Below, piece after piece: positions 7,364-13,683 of a stretch of 21,915 nucleotides of DNA. Numbering within the stretch: the stretch's first letter is position 1; each line of letters opens with the position of its first letter. The stretch spans positions 1-21,915 of IMG/VR virus record IMGVR_UViG_3300044635_000682; one strand, 5' to 3'. A program made the position numbers and the translations under genes. The notes below the pieces were generated by a model, which was given only the letters and a program-made list of their open reading frames with translations, made no database searches and had not been told where the DNA came from. Source of the stretch: a virus.

Positions 7364-7984
7364 TTAATATTTTCCTGATGCTAACACGATTTGACAAATG
7401 TGTTCTAATCGTTCAATGTGTTCAAATGCACGCCATGGGCTAGTGTCAATAGCAACTACACCGTGACCTTTAATTCCTACAATGTCATAAGCAATATTAC
7501 CATAATCATCTAACTTGAGATTTTCGTGACAACGATCTGCTAGTTCTTGACTGATAGGTGCCACGTCTCCTACATTAGGTGCTACCTTAGTGTAACGATT
7601 GAGTTCTGGGAACGCATCGCTAATGGTACTTAAATCAATACCGGCATGCATGGCAGCAATGCAATAAGTAGGATGTAAGTGAACTACTACACGTACATCA
7701 TTACTATGCTGACCCATTGCTCGTTGTAATCCAAAGTGCAGAGGAATCTCTCCACTGGGTTTTAGTTTAGCACTGATATCTGAATAGTGTTCTTCTTGCC
7801 ATAATAGACCACGGATACTGATCTTTTTAAATTGATCAGGCTGTAGTGTCTGCTTACGGACGCCACTAGGAGTGATATAAAAGTGATCACGGTCGTGATG
7901 ACGAATACTTACATTGCCATCACGACTAGTAATCCAATTGCGTCTATATGCTTCAACTAATGTATCGCAAATAGTTTCTAACAT
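7364..7984 (-). CDS. Class II aldolase/adducin-family protein
   Basis: A 206-residue zinc-dependent aldolase of the FucA/AraD family, whose members cleave or dehydrate phosphorylated sugars. Visible signature residues: RDGNVSIR (residues 21-28, phosphate-binding GN-S), TPSG (38-41), SGEIPLH with the catalytic Glu79, HLHP with zinc ligands His102 and His104, and GHGVV with the third zinc His174. Length is typical (about 210). All catalytic positions are intact, so it is probably active. It begins one base into the queD stop (TAATG). It has no known role in 7-deazaguanine synthesis; a sugar-phosphate role linked to the glycosyltransferase-epimerase genes downstream is possible. Methylthioribulose-phosphate dehydratase is another family member and cannot be excluded. 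Confidence 0.85.
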   Translation of the reverse strand: MLETICDTLVEAYRRNWITSRDGNVSIRHHDRDHFYITPSGVRKQTLQPDQFKKISIRGLLWQEEHYSDISAKLKPSGEIPLHFGLQRAMGQHSNDVRVVVHLHPTYCIAAMHAGIDLSTISDAFPELNRYTKVAPNVGDVAPISQELADRCHENLKLDDYGNIAYDIVGIKGHGVVAIDTSPWRAFEHIERLEHICQIVLASGKY

Positions 7985-8466
7985 TATTCAAACTCTCTAT
8001 CTTCTCTGTGACCACCGCGGCCTGCCATATTACTATCAGTCTCACGAACCTCTACTCTACAGCACCAAACACGCTTTGCTTCTTCACTACCACAGTTGGG
8101 TAAAAAGATTGTATTCACATATTCATACAAGAAGTCAGCAATACCTTCACATCCAGTGCGTTCTACTTCTGTAATCTTTGCTAGTTTCAAACGACCTAGT
8201 TCTAATAGATGTTCACGCATTGGGTCATCTTGTGCGACTAATAGTGTATGGTCAAACCATTCTTCTAGTTTATCTTTGAGTGGTCGTAGTCCACCGAAGT
8301 CAGTTACCCAGTTACGTGCGTCTAGTGTATCAGCTTCAAACTCAAAGTGAAAACTCATGGCATAGCCATGAATTAAATTACAATGACTGTCTGCACGCCA
8401 TTGACGATATGCGACAGGACCTATTTGTCTGTATGTTTTTGTTGAAAAGAATTTTTTGTTTGCCAT
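7984..8466 (-). CDS. queD: QueD-like 6-carboxytetrahydropterin synthase (PTPS family)
   Basis: A 160-residue T-fold enzyme that turns dihydroneopterin triphosphate into 6-carboxytetrahydropterin, the substrate of QueE. Features: SHCNLIHGYAMSFHFEFEA (residues 27-45), WVTDFGGLRPLKDKL, FDHTLL (71-76), CEGIADFLYEYV (106-117; position of the PTsE motif) and VEVRETDSN near the end. Cys29 is at the place of the catalytic cysteine. The usual zinc motif C-x3-HGH reads C-x3-HGY, so one His ligand is replaced by Tyr35, and the spacing between the first histidine and the cysteine is shorter than in E. coli QueD. A strong AGGAG precedes the ATG, and an extended -10 promoter lies directly upstream, making this the first gene of a queD-to-epimerase operon. 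Confidence 0.85.
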   Translation of the reverse strand: MANKKFFSTKTYRQIGPVAYRQWRADSHCNLIHGYAMSFHFEFEADTLDARNWVTDFGGLRPLKDKLEEWFDHTLLVAQDDPMREHLLELGRLKLAKITEVERTGCEGIADFLYEYVNTIFLPNCGSEEAKRVWCCRVEVRETDSNMAGRGGHREDREFE

Positions 8467-8474
8467 TTGTTTCT

Positions 8475-8497
8475 CCTATGTTATATTATAGCATAGG
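8475..8497. repeat. 23-bp interrupted palindrome at queD promoter (candidate operator)
   Basis: Arms CCTATG and CATAGG flank a centre TATATTATA that is itself nearly symmetric; only one base pair of the whole 23 bp breaks the symmetry apart from the central base. It covers the -10 hexamer and part of the Shine-Dalgarno of queD. Because the predicted transcript starts inside it, it is more likely a DNA operator than an RNA hairpin. Confidence 0.45.
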
Positions 8498-8513
8498 ACG
8501 CAGAATTTGTATA
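8485..8513 (-). promoter_or_regulatory. Sigma70-like extended -10 promoter of queD
   Basis: On the minus strand TATACA, a 17-base spacer, then TATAAT preceded by TG one base upstream (TGCTATAAT). The start of transcription is predicted near 8478, leaving a leader of about 12 bases containing AGGAG. The 80 bases between DUF2061 and queD hold nothing else coding. Confidence 0.55.
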
Positions 8514-8546
8514 CCGGGATGAGCCCAAAGAGACCGGTTATATTAT

Positions 8547-8753
8547 TTACCGTTTTATTCCCCAAGATACTTTATTCCAAATTCGTTCGTGTACAAAGTA
8601 TAATATGGTATTGGCAATAATTTGAATCGTTGCAATTGAACTTGCAATGACGAAATTACCTGAAATCAAATAGGATATCATAAACGTGCTAAAACTACCA
8701 GTTATTCTCCAACTGATAGTCTTTACTAAACTACGTTTATTGGTATCACTCAA
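8547..8753 (-). CDS. DUF2061 small membrane protein
   Basis: A 68-residue protein with the DUF2061 signature: RSLVKTISWRITGSFSTFMISYLISGN, then a second hydrophobic segment (residues about 31-55), ending YFVHERIWNKVSWG. Two transmembrane helices are predicted. The start is a TTG: no in-frame ATG exists nearby, a TAG stop lies two codons upstream, and AAGGA sits eight bases before the TTG. It overlaps the CysC-like gene by eight bases. DUF2061 genes are, to my knowledge, often found with cysteine/sulfate genes, so the adjacency to an APS-kinase-like domain may be meaningful. No enzymatic role is known. Confidence 0.85.
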   Translation of the reverse strand: MSDTNKRSLVKTISWRITGSFSTFMISYLISGNFVIASSIATIQIIANTILYFVHERIWNKVSWGIKR

Positions 8754-9540
8754 GACCTAGTTCCTTACGGATCTTTGTAGCACTAATAGAATGAGTAGCA
8801 TCATCAAACGTTTCTTGTTCAATCTTATACCCAACATCACGACCATATGTAATATTTACAATATTTGGAACAATTTGAATCTCGTACTGACCTTGATATA
8901 ACATATCTAAATCACGTTTGATAAAACTTTTTACTTGTTCAATAGCAAATGGATTACTTCCTTGCCATCCTTGACAGTCTCTAATTTGAATAACTACTTG
9001 TCCTGTCTTAGCAATAGCACGTTCAAACAATTTACGATGACCTGCATGCCATGGTTGCCAACGACCTAACATTTGTACTGTTTCTTTTTGCCAATCAAAT
9101 ACTGGTCTACGACGGTTGTCATATAAATGAGCAAAAATGAATTCACTCCATTTTTCTGCATTTTGTTCGGTAATACGGAAATCATATTGTTCAGGAGGAA
9201 TAAATGCTTTATTAGTATCTTCATAGCGACCTTTGTCAATAGTATCAACCCAAACAGTCCAATCTGCTTTGAAGTTATTACGCATTTCAACTAACGGAGC
9301 AACAAAATCACAGATGACATAATCCATGTCTGTCATACTATCTGCTAATTCACGCATACGATGGCTTTGACGAATACGACCTTCTGTACTAAAGTCCCAG
9401 TCGTTATATTTCTTACGAACATCGTCAGCGTTGAGCCATCCTACTTTTTTCTTTTCAGATTGTAAATGGTCATTAATGTGTTGTGCCAGATATGTTTTGC
9501 CGGCTCCTGGTAAGCCCATGATTAAAATTCTTTGAGTCAT
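8746..9540 (-). CDS. Fusion of APS-kinase-like P-loop kinase and NMNAT-like nucleotidyltransferase
   Basis: A 264-residue two-domain protein. Residues 1-140 form a P-loop kinase: Walker A GLPGAGKT (9-16), WLNADDVRKKYNDWDFS (the APS-kinase-type region), and DYVICDFVAPLVEMR. Residues 145-264 form an HxGH nucleotidyltransferase: GRWQPWHAGHRKLFERA, then IRDCQGWQGSN, and a C-terminal SISATKIRKELG matching the ISxTxIR motif. The kinase part would phosphorylate adenylylsulfate or a related small molecule; the C-terminal part would adenylylate or cytidylylate a phosphate group. The true substrates are uncertain. It is followed by DUF2061 and preceded by another nucleotidyltransferase with a one-base gap. 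No clear Shine-Dalgarno precedes the ATG. Confidence 0.8.
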   Translation of the reverse strand: MTQRILIMGLPGAGKTYLAQHINDHLQSEKKKVGWLNADDVRKKYNDWDFSTEGRIRQSHRMRELADSMTDMDYVICDFVAPLVEMRNNFKADWTVWVDTIDKGRYEDTNKAFIPPEQYDFRITEQNAEKWSEFIFAHLYDNRRRPVFDWQKETVQMLGRWQPWHAGHRKLFERAIAKTGQVVIQIRDCQGWQGSNPFAIEQVKSFIKRDLDMLYQGQYEIQIVPNIVNITYGRDVGYKIEQETFDDATHSISATKIRKELGLE

Positions 9541-9541
9541 A

Positions 9542-10015
9542 TTATTTATTAAGTGTATTTATAATTTGGGCATCCGCTACCCGTTTTCTTAAACTTGAAC
9601 TACTGAAACTATGGTCACGACCATTGAAAACTATTTCAATGTTTCTATAAAAACATTCTTCTTTACCCGAGAAGTCTTTATCCTGATATTCAACACCCAA
9701 AATGCGTACATCTACGGGAAGAATTAGCAACAAGTCTCTTAGGTCATTTTCAGTTTGATATACAACAACTTCATCAACATAGCGGCAAGCACTAAGTTGA
9801 ATTTGTCGTTCTACAATACTTTGAATAGGTTTATTCTTAGTATCTGGTCTATCAATAGTTGGATCAGTTTGTAAACCACAAATCAAATAATCACAATGAT
9901 TCTTTGCTTCGCTTAACATAGCGATATGACCTGCATGAAGCATGTCAAATGTGCTAAAGGTAATACCAATTTTCTTACCTTCTTGTTTGAGTTTTTTAAT
10001 ATGATTAAAAATCAT
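9542..10015 (-). CDS. Glycerol-3-phosphate cytidylyltransferase-like nucleotidyltransferase
   Basis: A 157-residue protein of the HxGH superfamily. GITFSTFDMLHAGHIAML carries the HxGH active-site motif, DPTIDRP and ERQIQLSACRYVDEVVVY match the TagD/HldE-C pattern, and HSFSSSSLRKRV replaces the usual RTxGISTT region. It would transfer CMP or AMP to a sugar- or glycerol-phosphate, giving an activated precursor; the substrate is not determined. Start chosen at the ATG that overlaps the previous stop (ATGA, 10012-10015); a GTG six codons upstream is also open. No membrane segment. Together with the CysC-like fusion it forms a pair of nucleotidyl-transfer genes. Confidence 0.8.
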   Translation of the reverse strand: MIFNHIKKLKQEGKKIGITFSTFDMLHAGHIAMLSEAKNHCDYLICGLQTDPTIDRPDTKNKPIQSIVERQIQLSACRYVDEVVVYQTENDLRDLLLILPVDVRILGVEYQDKDFSGKEECFYRNIEIVFNGRDHSFSSSSLRKRVADAQIINTLNK

Positions 10016-10248
10016 TTGGACAATGTTCTCCACATCTTAGTTTGGTCGTGTTCTTTTAAGAATTCTTCCTCACCTGCAAATGTAGGACTATCAGCTATAA
10101 TCTCATCAAGTAGCCACTTGATACGATGTAAATCTTTTTTAATTTCAAACTGATTGAATCCATCATTATACTTGCTATGTAATTCTACACCTGCAATATA
10201 GATTTGATGATGAACACTATTGTAATCCATTGGTTTACGAAATCCCAT
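10012..10248 (-). CDS. 78-residue hypothetical phage protein
   Basis: Starts [20 protein letters not shown] and continues with NDGFNQFEIKKDLHRIKWLLDEII, then TFAGEEEFLKEHDQTKMW. Predicted mostly helical, soluble and charged. Start at 10248 preferred over the ATG at 10263, because GGGAG lies nine bases before it and it forms a TAATG junction with the DfrB-like gene. Similar small proteins occur in marine phages from memory; no function is known. It overlaps the cytidylyltransferase-like gene by four bases. Confidence 0.7.
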   Translation of the reverse strand: MGFRKPMDYNSVHHQIYIAGVELHSKYNDGFNQFEIKKDLHRIKWLLDEIIADSPTFAGEEEFLKEHDQTKMWRTLSK

Positions 10249-10427
10249 TATACGGTCTCCCATAATTCAAGAGCTTTTGCAGGATATATTTGCACAGAGC
10301 CCTTCTCAGTAGAACTTTCAACTGCATAACCTTCGGGAGTTAACTCTGTTGAGTATGTACCTACTACTTTACCGTGCCATTGTGAACCTGACACTTTCTT
10401 AACCATATCACCTAATTTAAATTTCAT
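10248..10427 (-). CDS. DfrB-type (R67-like) dihydrofolate reductase homologue
   Basis: A 59-residue protein that aligns without gaps to the core of plasmid R67 dihydrofolate reductase (type II, DfrB), an SH3-barrel enzyme that works as a homotetramer and resists trimethoprim. Shared stretches include [10 protein letters not shown] and GSVQIYP, plus SG-x2-W, VG and ALE. The R67 active-site residues Lys32, Ser65, Gln67, Ile68 and Tyr69 are all present as Lys11, Ser44, Gln46, Ile47 and Tyr48, and the subunit-interface Trp38 is Trp17. The disordered R67 N-terminus is missing, which is not needed for activity in R67. The ATG overlaps the folE stop (ATGA), with AAAGG upstream; a TTG two codons earlier is less likely. 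Context with FolE supports a pterin or folate role. Confidence 0.8.
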   Translation of the reverse strand: MKFKLGDMVKKVSGSQWHGKVVGTYSTELTPEGYAVESSTEKGSVQIYPAKALELWETV

Positions 10428-11104
10428 TTGCAACCTTTATTAGCAATTTGTAAAAACTCACTTCGTGCCGCTGGGTCAGTTTTGAATCCGCCACCTAAAC
10501 GACAAGTAACTGTACTACTACCTGTATCTTCTACACCACGACTTTTAACGCAATAATGCTGTGCATCAATCATAACTGCAACATCTTCTGTATCAAGGAT
10601 GAACTGTAAGGTGTGAAATATTTGTTCAGTTAATCTTTCCTGAATTTGCGGACGTTTACTGAAATATTCTACGATACGGTTGATCTTACTAAGACCTAAT
10701 ACTTTTTGTTTAGGGACATAAGCTACAGTAGCCAATCCGTCAATGACTACAAAATGATGTTCGCAGTTAGATTGAACATTAACATTACGCTCTACAACCA
10801 TTTCGTTGTATTGCATCTTGTTGTCAACTGTTGTACATTTAGGGAATGCTTCATAGTCAAGCCCCCAAAAGATTTCATTTACATACATCTTAGCAACACG
10901 CTTGGGTGTTTCAATTAAACTATCATCTGTTAAATCTAAACCAAGATATTGCATAATAGCAGTGAAGTGTTCTTCAATTCTATCAATTTTATCTTTTCTA
11001 TCTAGCTTATTAGGCAATGTAGGTGTTTCAACACCCATTTTAACTAAGTGTTCATGTACTTGTTGGCCCAACTCTGGATCTGTTTTTGTTTTATTATAAC
11101 TCAT
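10424..11104 (-). CDS. folE: GTP cyclohydrolase I
   Basis: Converts GTP to 7,8-dihydroneopterin triphosphate, the common precursor of folate and 7-deazaguanines. A 226-residue protein with [33 protein letters not shown], the zinc motif NCEHHFV (Cys114, His116, His117), [23 protein letters not shown], then [18 protein letters not shown] with the catalytic His183 and the third zinc ligand Cys185. All key residues are intact and length matches E. coli FolE (222). The start at 11104 has GGAAGG seven bases upstream; a GTG 19 codons earlier would make the hairpin region coding and is not favoured. It is coupled to the DfrB-like gene and could feed both QueD and folate chemistry. Confidence 0.95.
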   Translation of the reverse strand: MSYNKTKTDPELGQQVHEHLVKMGVETPTLPNKLDRKDKIDRIEEHFTAIMQYLGLDLTDDSLIETPKRVAKMYVNEIFWGLDYEAFPKCTTVDNKMQYNEMVVERNVNVQSNCEHHFVVIDGLATVAYVPKQKVLGLSKINRIVEYFSKRPQIQERLTEQIFHTLQFILDTEDVAVMIDAQHYCVKSRGVEDTGSSTVTCRLGGGFKTDPAARSEFLQIANKGCK

Positions 11105-11139
11105 AGATAACCTTCCTTTGTGATGGTTTTGTTTTGATA

Positions 11140-11163
11140 TTGTGTTACCTTTATGTAACACAA
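11140..11163. repeat. Perfect 9-bp inverted repeat in the folE leader
   Basis: TTGTGTTAC and GTAACACAA are separated by six bases (24 bp in all), in the 66-base space before folE. On the minus strand no U-run follows, so it is not a standard terminator. A GATAAATAC box, one base off the T4 late promoter core, ends directly before it (11164-11172), so a transcript from there would begin with this hairpin. It could be an operator, an mRNA-stabilising stem or a translation switch. Confidence 0.55.
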
Positions 11164-11170
11164 GTATTTA

Positions 11171-11401
11171 TCACTTTGATTTAGCAACTGATTTTTTTGA
11201 TTTAGCCCTAACTGCAGGCTTCATGTTAGCAAGTTCTGCACTACGACAAGCTTCACGAACCTCGTTAACTAATGCATCCCAATCCCAAATCAATTCAGTA
11301 TGCCCATCTTCAAATGTTTTCACAGTAAGATGAGTACCCTGATTGATTATAGGCCACTCCCCAGAAGGAACGTTTTCAGATTTCTTCTTGCGGGTTGCCA
11401 T
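11171..11401 (-). CDS. 76-residue hypothetical protein with basic tail
   Basis: Starts MATRKKKSENVPSGEWPIIN, has a central ELIWDWDALVNEVREACRSAEL helix, and ends in a lysine-alanine-rich tail (AVRAKSKKSVAKSK). Acidic in the middle, basic at both ends. No family recognised. Two bases separate it from the upstream Hc1-like gene, whose last codons provide AAGG as a Shine-Dalgarno. The lysine-rich tail could bind DNA, which is only a guess. Confidence 0.65.
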   Translation of the reverse strand: MATRKKKSENVPSGEWPIINQGTHLTVKTFEDGHTELIWDWDALVNEVREACRSAELANMKPAVRAKSKKSVAKSK

Positions 11402-11403
11402 GA

Positions 11404-11598
11404 TTAAGCCTTAGCTTTTGCTTCTGCACGTGCGGCTTTTTCTGCTGTAATTTCATTACGGCGAGCCTTAACTGCTTTCGCTAGTTCTGCTAATGCTTTA
11501 CGGGCACGTGTACCTGCGGATGCATTACCTTTGTTAAACTTATCATTCTCGGCATTATATGCTGCCAAACTAGTTTCAATATCATTTTGTGCGCTCAT
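11404..11598 (-). CDS. Hc1/histone-H1-like basic small protein
   Basis: A 64-residue protein: AYNAENDKFNKGNASAGTRARKALAELAKAVKARRNEI followed by an alanine-lysine tail (in pieces: NKGNASAGTRARKAL is the key motif). The motif GN-x-x-AGTRARKAL is that of bacterial and chlamydial Hc1-type histone H1-like proteins, which bind DNA non-specifically. The C-terminal half is a predicted amphipathic helix rich in Ala, Lys and Arg. AAAGGAAAT lies before the ATG. It is the first of a short pair with the next basic gene. A role in DNA compaction or binding is inferred from composition and motif. Confidence 0.65.
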   Translation of the reverse strand: MSAQNDIETSLAAYNAENDKFNKGNASAGTRARKALAELAKAVKARRNEITAEKAARAEAKAKA

Positions 11599-11613
11599 TT
11601 TATTTCCTTTATG

Positions 11614-12792
11614 TTATGAGTATTTTGTTTCTCTTGTGTATTTACGATAGTCACTACTCATGCGTAAATATTGTTCTCCGTTGCCTTCCATGATATCACA
11701 GATACGGTCAATAGTTCCATCATTATAATCACTAATACGACCTTGAAAGTTATGTGGTGCTACCAACAAGTTCTGTAACTTAGACATAGCATCATCAATA
11801 CTCCAGGGGATATATAATCGGGTATTATCATTAGCAAAAGTTTCTGGAAAACTACGATATGCTGGATATAGTACGTTACAACCCAATGTATCTGCTTCAC
11901 TAACTGTATTGCTTACCCAGTCTTGCAAAGCACAATTAAACAATACTCTAGTATCGTTTAGTAGTTCATAATAATCGTTCTTTTCCAAGTCTTCATAGAT
12001 AACAAGCTTACCCTCGCTTTGTAGTTTACGAGTGCGTTCCATATAACTTTCGTTATTGCTTTTTAGTTTACTACCACTGAATACACAGAATTCAATGTTA
12101 TTATTTGATCTAGCGTGGAATGCTTCAATCAAATCCATATAGAAGTCTGGTTGCTTTTCTTGATCCCATCTTGCGCTAAATGCTACACGCATTTTACGTT
12201 GATTGAAAGGTTTGAGAGGTCCACTGATACGACTACGAACTTCATGTTTACCAAATGCAAGACCACTAATGTTATATAATGGTGCCTTCCATCCTGCAAT
12301 TTTCATATGCATAATCATTTCTTCATTGGTAGCTAATACGCCATCAACAAAACTATCAACCATTTTTTCATAGTGACCCATGAATTCACTCATTCCCCAT
12401 ACATGTACGAAATCATCCGGATCAATTGACTGAGCAAGACAACGGACAAATATACGAGGACGGAGATTAGCAGGAACTTGCTTAAGAATGTAAGGCAAAC
12501 TCTCAATGCCTGGTTGAAACATATCTTCAAAATAGATAATATCTTCATCACTACACTCGCCTTGCTTCATCATTTTAACTAGATTCATAAGTTGACTCAT
12601 ACCGAAGTATGTACGACCATGTGCATCTAGTACTTGTCCTGTCACAATAGCTTGGTCATTACTGAGAGTTTCACCCGGTACAATAACATAGTTAATGCCT
12701 CTACGTTTGAACACAGATTCATTCCACTCTTGCAGTTGTAGAGTGTATCGTGCTTTATAGGGTTCAAGACCCATGTAAAACAGTTTTCTCAT
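11614..12792 (-). CDS. GT-B glycosyltransferase-like protein
   Basis: A 392-residue protein starting MRKLFYMGLEPYKARYTLQL. The second half has MRVAFSARWDQEKQPDFYMDLIEAF and FCVFSGSKLKSN, the nucleotide-sugar-binding domain layout of GT-B enzymes, then VIYEDLEKNDYYELLNDTRVLFNCALQDWVSNTVSEADTLG, where the acidic SEAD region stands for the ExxxxxxxE of GT4 enzymes. The R-W-D/E-x-E/G-K pattern is shared with the glycosyltransferase at 3965-5299, suggesting distant relationship. Length is close to T4 DNA glucosyltransferases (351-400), but no specific DNA-GT motif can be claimed. The start at 12792 forms an ATGA overlap with the previous gene; the upstream reading from 12813 lacks a good ribosome site. 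Confidence 0.75.
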   Translation of the reverse strand: MRKLFYMGLEPYKARYTLQLQEWNESVFKRRGINYVIVPGETLSNDQAIVTGQVLDAHGRTYFGMSQLMNLVKMMKQGECSDEDIIYFEDMFQPGIESLPYILKQVPANLRPRIFVRCLAQSIDPDDFVHVWGMSEFMGHYEKMVDSFVDGVLATNEEMIMHMKIAGWKAPLYNISGLAFGKHEVRSRISGPLKPFNQRKMRVAFSARWDQEKQPDFYMDLIEAFHARSNNNIEFCVFSGSKLKSNNESYMERTRKLQSEGKLVIYEDLEKNDYYELLNDTRVLFNCALQDWVSNTVSEADTLGCNVLYPAYRSFPETFANDNTRLYIPWSIDDAMSKLQNLLVAPHNFQGRISDYNDGTIDRICDIMEGNGEQYLRMSSDYRKYTRETKYS

Positions 12793-12992
12793 GGACGTGC
12801 ATCTTCCTGCCACTGATCTTTAGCCCACTTGCCAGTTACTGCTTTAGTAAATTGGCGATATGCAAAGCTACGCATATCATATAGTGTTGATTCATCAAAC
12901 TTGTATCCATAATCCTGACAGAACATTAGATAGTTTTCTAGGTCCTCAAAGATTTGTTGAACACGTGGGTTAGATTGTTGTTGTTTTGCCAT
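12789..12992 (-). CDS. 67-residue hypothetical phage protein
   Basis: Starts MAKQQQSNPRVQQIFEDLEN with AAGGA ten bases upstream. The core VQQIFEDLENYLMFCQDYGYKFDE followed by DMRSFAYRQFTK looks helical and conserved. No membrane segment. The stop overlaps the glycosyltransferase-like start. I recall similar small proteins in marine T4-like phages but no function. Confidence 0.7.
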   Translation of the reverse strand: MAKQQQSNPRVQQIFEDLENYLMFCQDYGYKFDESTLYDMRSFAYRQFTKAVTGKWAKDQWQEDARP

Positions 12993-13003
12993 TTTATATT
13001 CCT

Positions 13004-13459
13004 TTAAATAGCGAGTTGTTGATAAGGTTTATTTGTGTTATAGACAATCGTAGCACCATTCTCATTATCTTCTGATACTTGAATAGCGATATTACGATCT
13101 GGATACCGAGTTGCGATAATCTCATAAAGATCATCACTAATCATTTCACAACTTTTGTAATTCAATTCTAGAATGCCTTGAGAATATTGATTCTCTAACC
13201 ATCTTTTAAACTGAATAAACTCAATATCACGGTCGTTGTGAAATACTTCAATAGACACTTCAAAATGAAAGATGTGTCTATGTGGAGTAGCTAAAAAGCT
13301 AACATCATACTCATCACCTGTTGCAAGTGCTGGGTCTGTTGCTGCCGCTGGGTATTTATGAATACCTTCTTTTTGAAAACGTACAAAGATTGTACGTAAT
13401 GCATTATTTTTAATACGAGAACGTTTCTCTGCCATTGCTTGTTCATGTTGTTCTATCAT
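13004..13459 (-). CDS. Putative second PTPS/QueD-like T-fold protein
   Basis: A 151-residue protein. Its N-terminal part (LRTIFVRFQKEGIHKYP, DEYDVSFLATP) is not recognised, but from residue 59 the pattern PHRHIFHFEVSIEVF, DIEFIQFKRWLENQ, SCEMISDDLYEII and IAIQVSEDNENGATIVY follows the 6-pyruvoyl-tetrahydropterin synthase layout: histidine-rich strand, (D)F-x-x-(L/F)K helix, PTsE-like CEMIS motif, and a final VxE strand. The zinc motif HGH is changed to RHIFH and there is no upstream catalytic cysteine pair, so activity as a classical QueD is doubtful. It starts in an ATGA overlap with AGGG upstream. It could be a structural or altered-function relative of the QueD at 7984-8466. Confidence 0.45.
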   Translation of the reverse strand: MIEQHEQAMAEKRSRIKNNALRTIFVRFQKEGIHKYPAAATDPALATGDEYDVSFLATPHRHIFHFEVSIEVFHNDRDIEFIQFKRWLENQYSQGILELNYKSCEMISDDLYEIIATRYPDRNIAIQVSEDNENGATIVYNTNKPYQQLAI

Positions 13460-13683
13460 TTATAGTCCCTATTTAATGTTGCCCATGTTAACCACTGATG
13501 AAATGTATTATACACTAATTCAGCTTCTTTGTCATCCTGATTTACCCTAATTCCACGTATATAAAACCCGTCTTTTGCTACACGTAACATCTCACTTGTT
13601 CCGCCAGTAAAGGTGATAACAGACTCCTGAGTTTCAGAAGATATTGTTGATTTCATTGTAAGTGATGGATTAACGGTCATCAT
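13456..13683 (-). CDS. 75-residue hypothetical phage protein
   Basis: Starts MMTVNPSLTMKSTISSETQE; the conserved-looking core is ITFTGGTSEMLRVAKDGFYIRGIRV followed by EAELVYNTFHQWLTW. Probably a small beta-hairpin plus C-terminal helix. AGGG lies nine bases before the first ATG. It overlaps the upstream gene by 14 bases and the next by four; a later ATG (MKSTIS) would remove the upstream overlap. No function known. Confidence 0.65.
   Translation of the reverse strand: MMTVNPSLTMKSTISSETQESVITFTGGTSEMLRVAKDGFYIRGIRVNQDDKEAELVYNTFHQWLTWATLNRDYK

Noticed and set aside
9555-9563. TATAAATAC on the minus strand, an exact T4 late promoter core, 15 bases before the CysC-like start
   Set aside because: It lies inside the end of the preceding gene in AT-rich DNA, the following bases do not extend the consensus, and no other exact copy was noticed in front of genes.
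11105-11161. GTG start for folE at 11161
   Set aside because: It would translate through the hairpin and has no ribosome site; GGAAGG precedes the ATG at 11104.
11105-11170. preQ1 or pterin riboswitch before folE
   Set aside because: Only 66 bases; one simple hairpin is visible and no preQ1-I pseudoknot pattern or expression platform could be traced.
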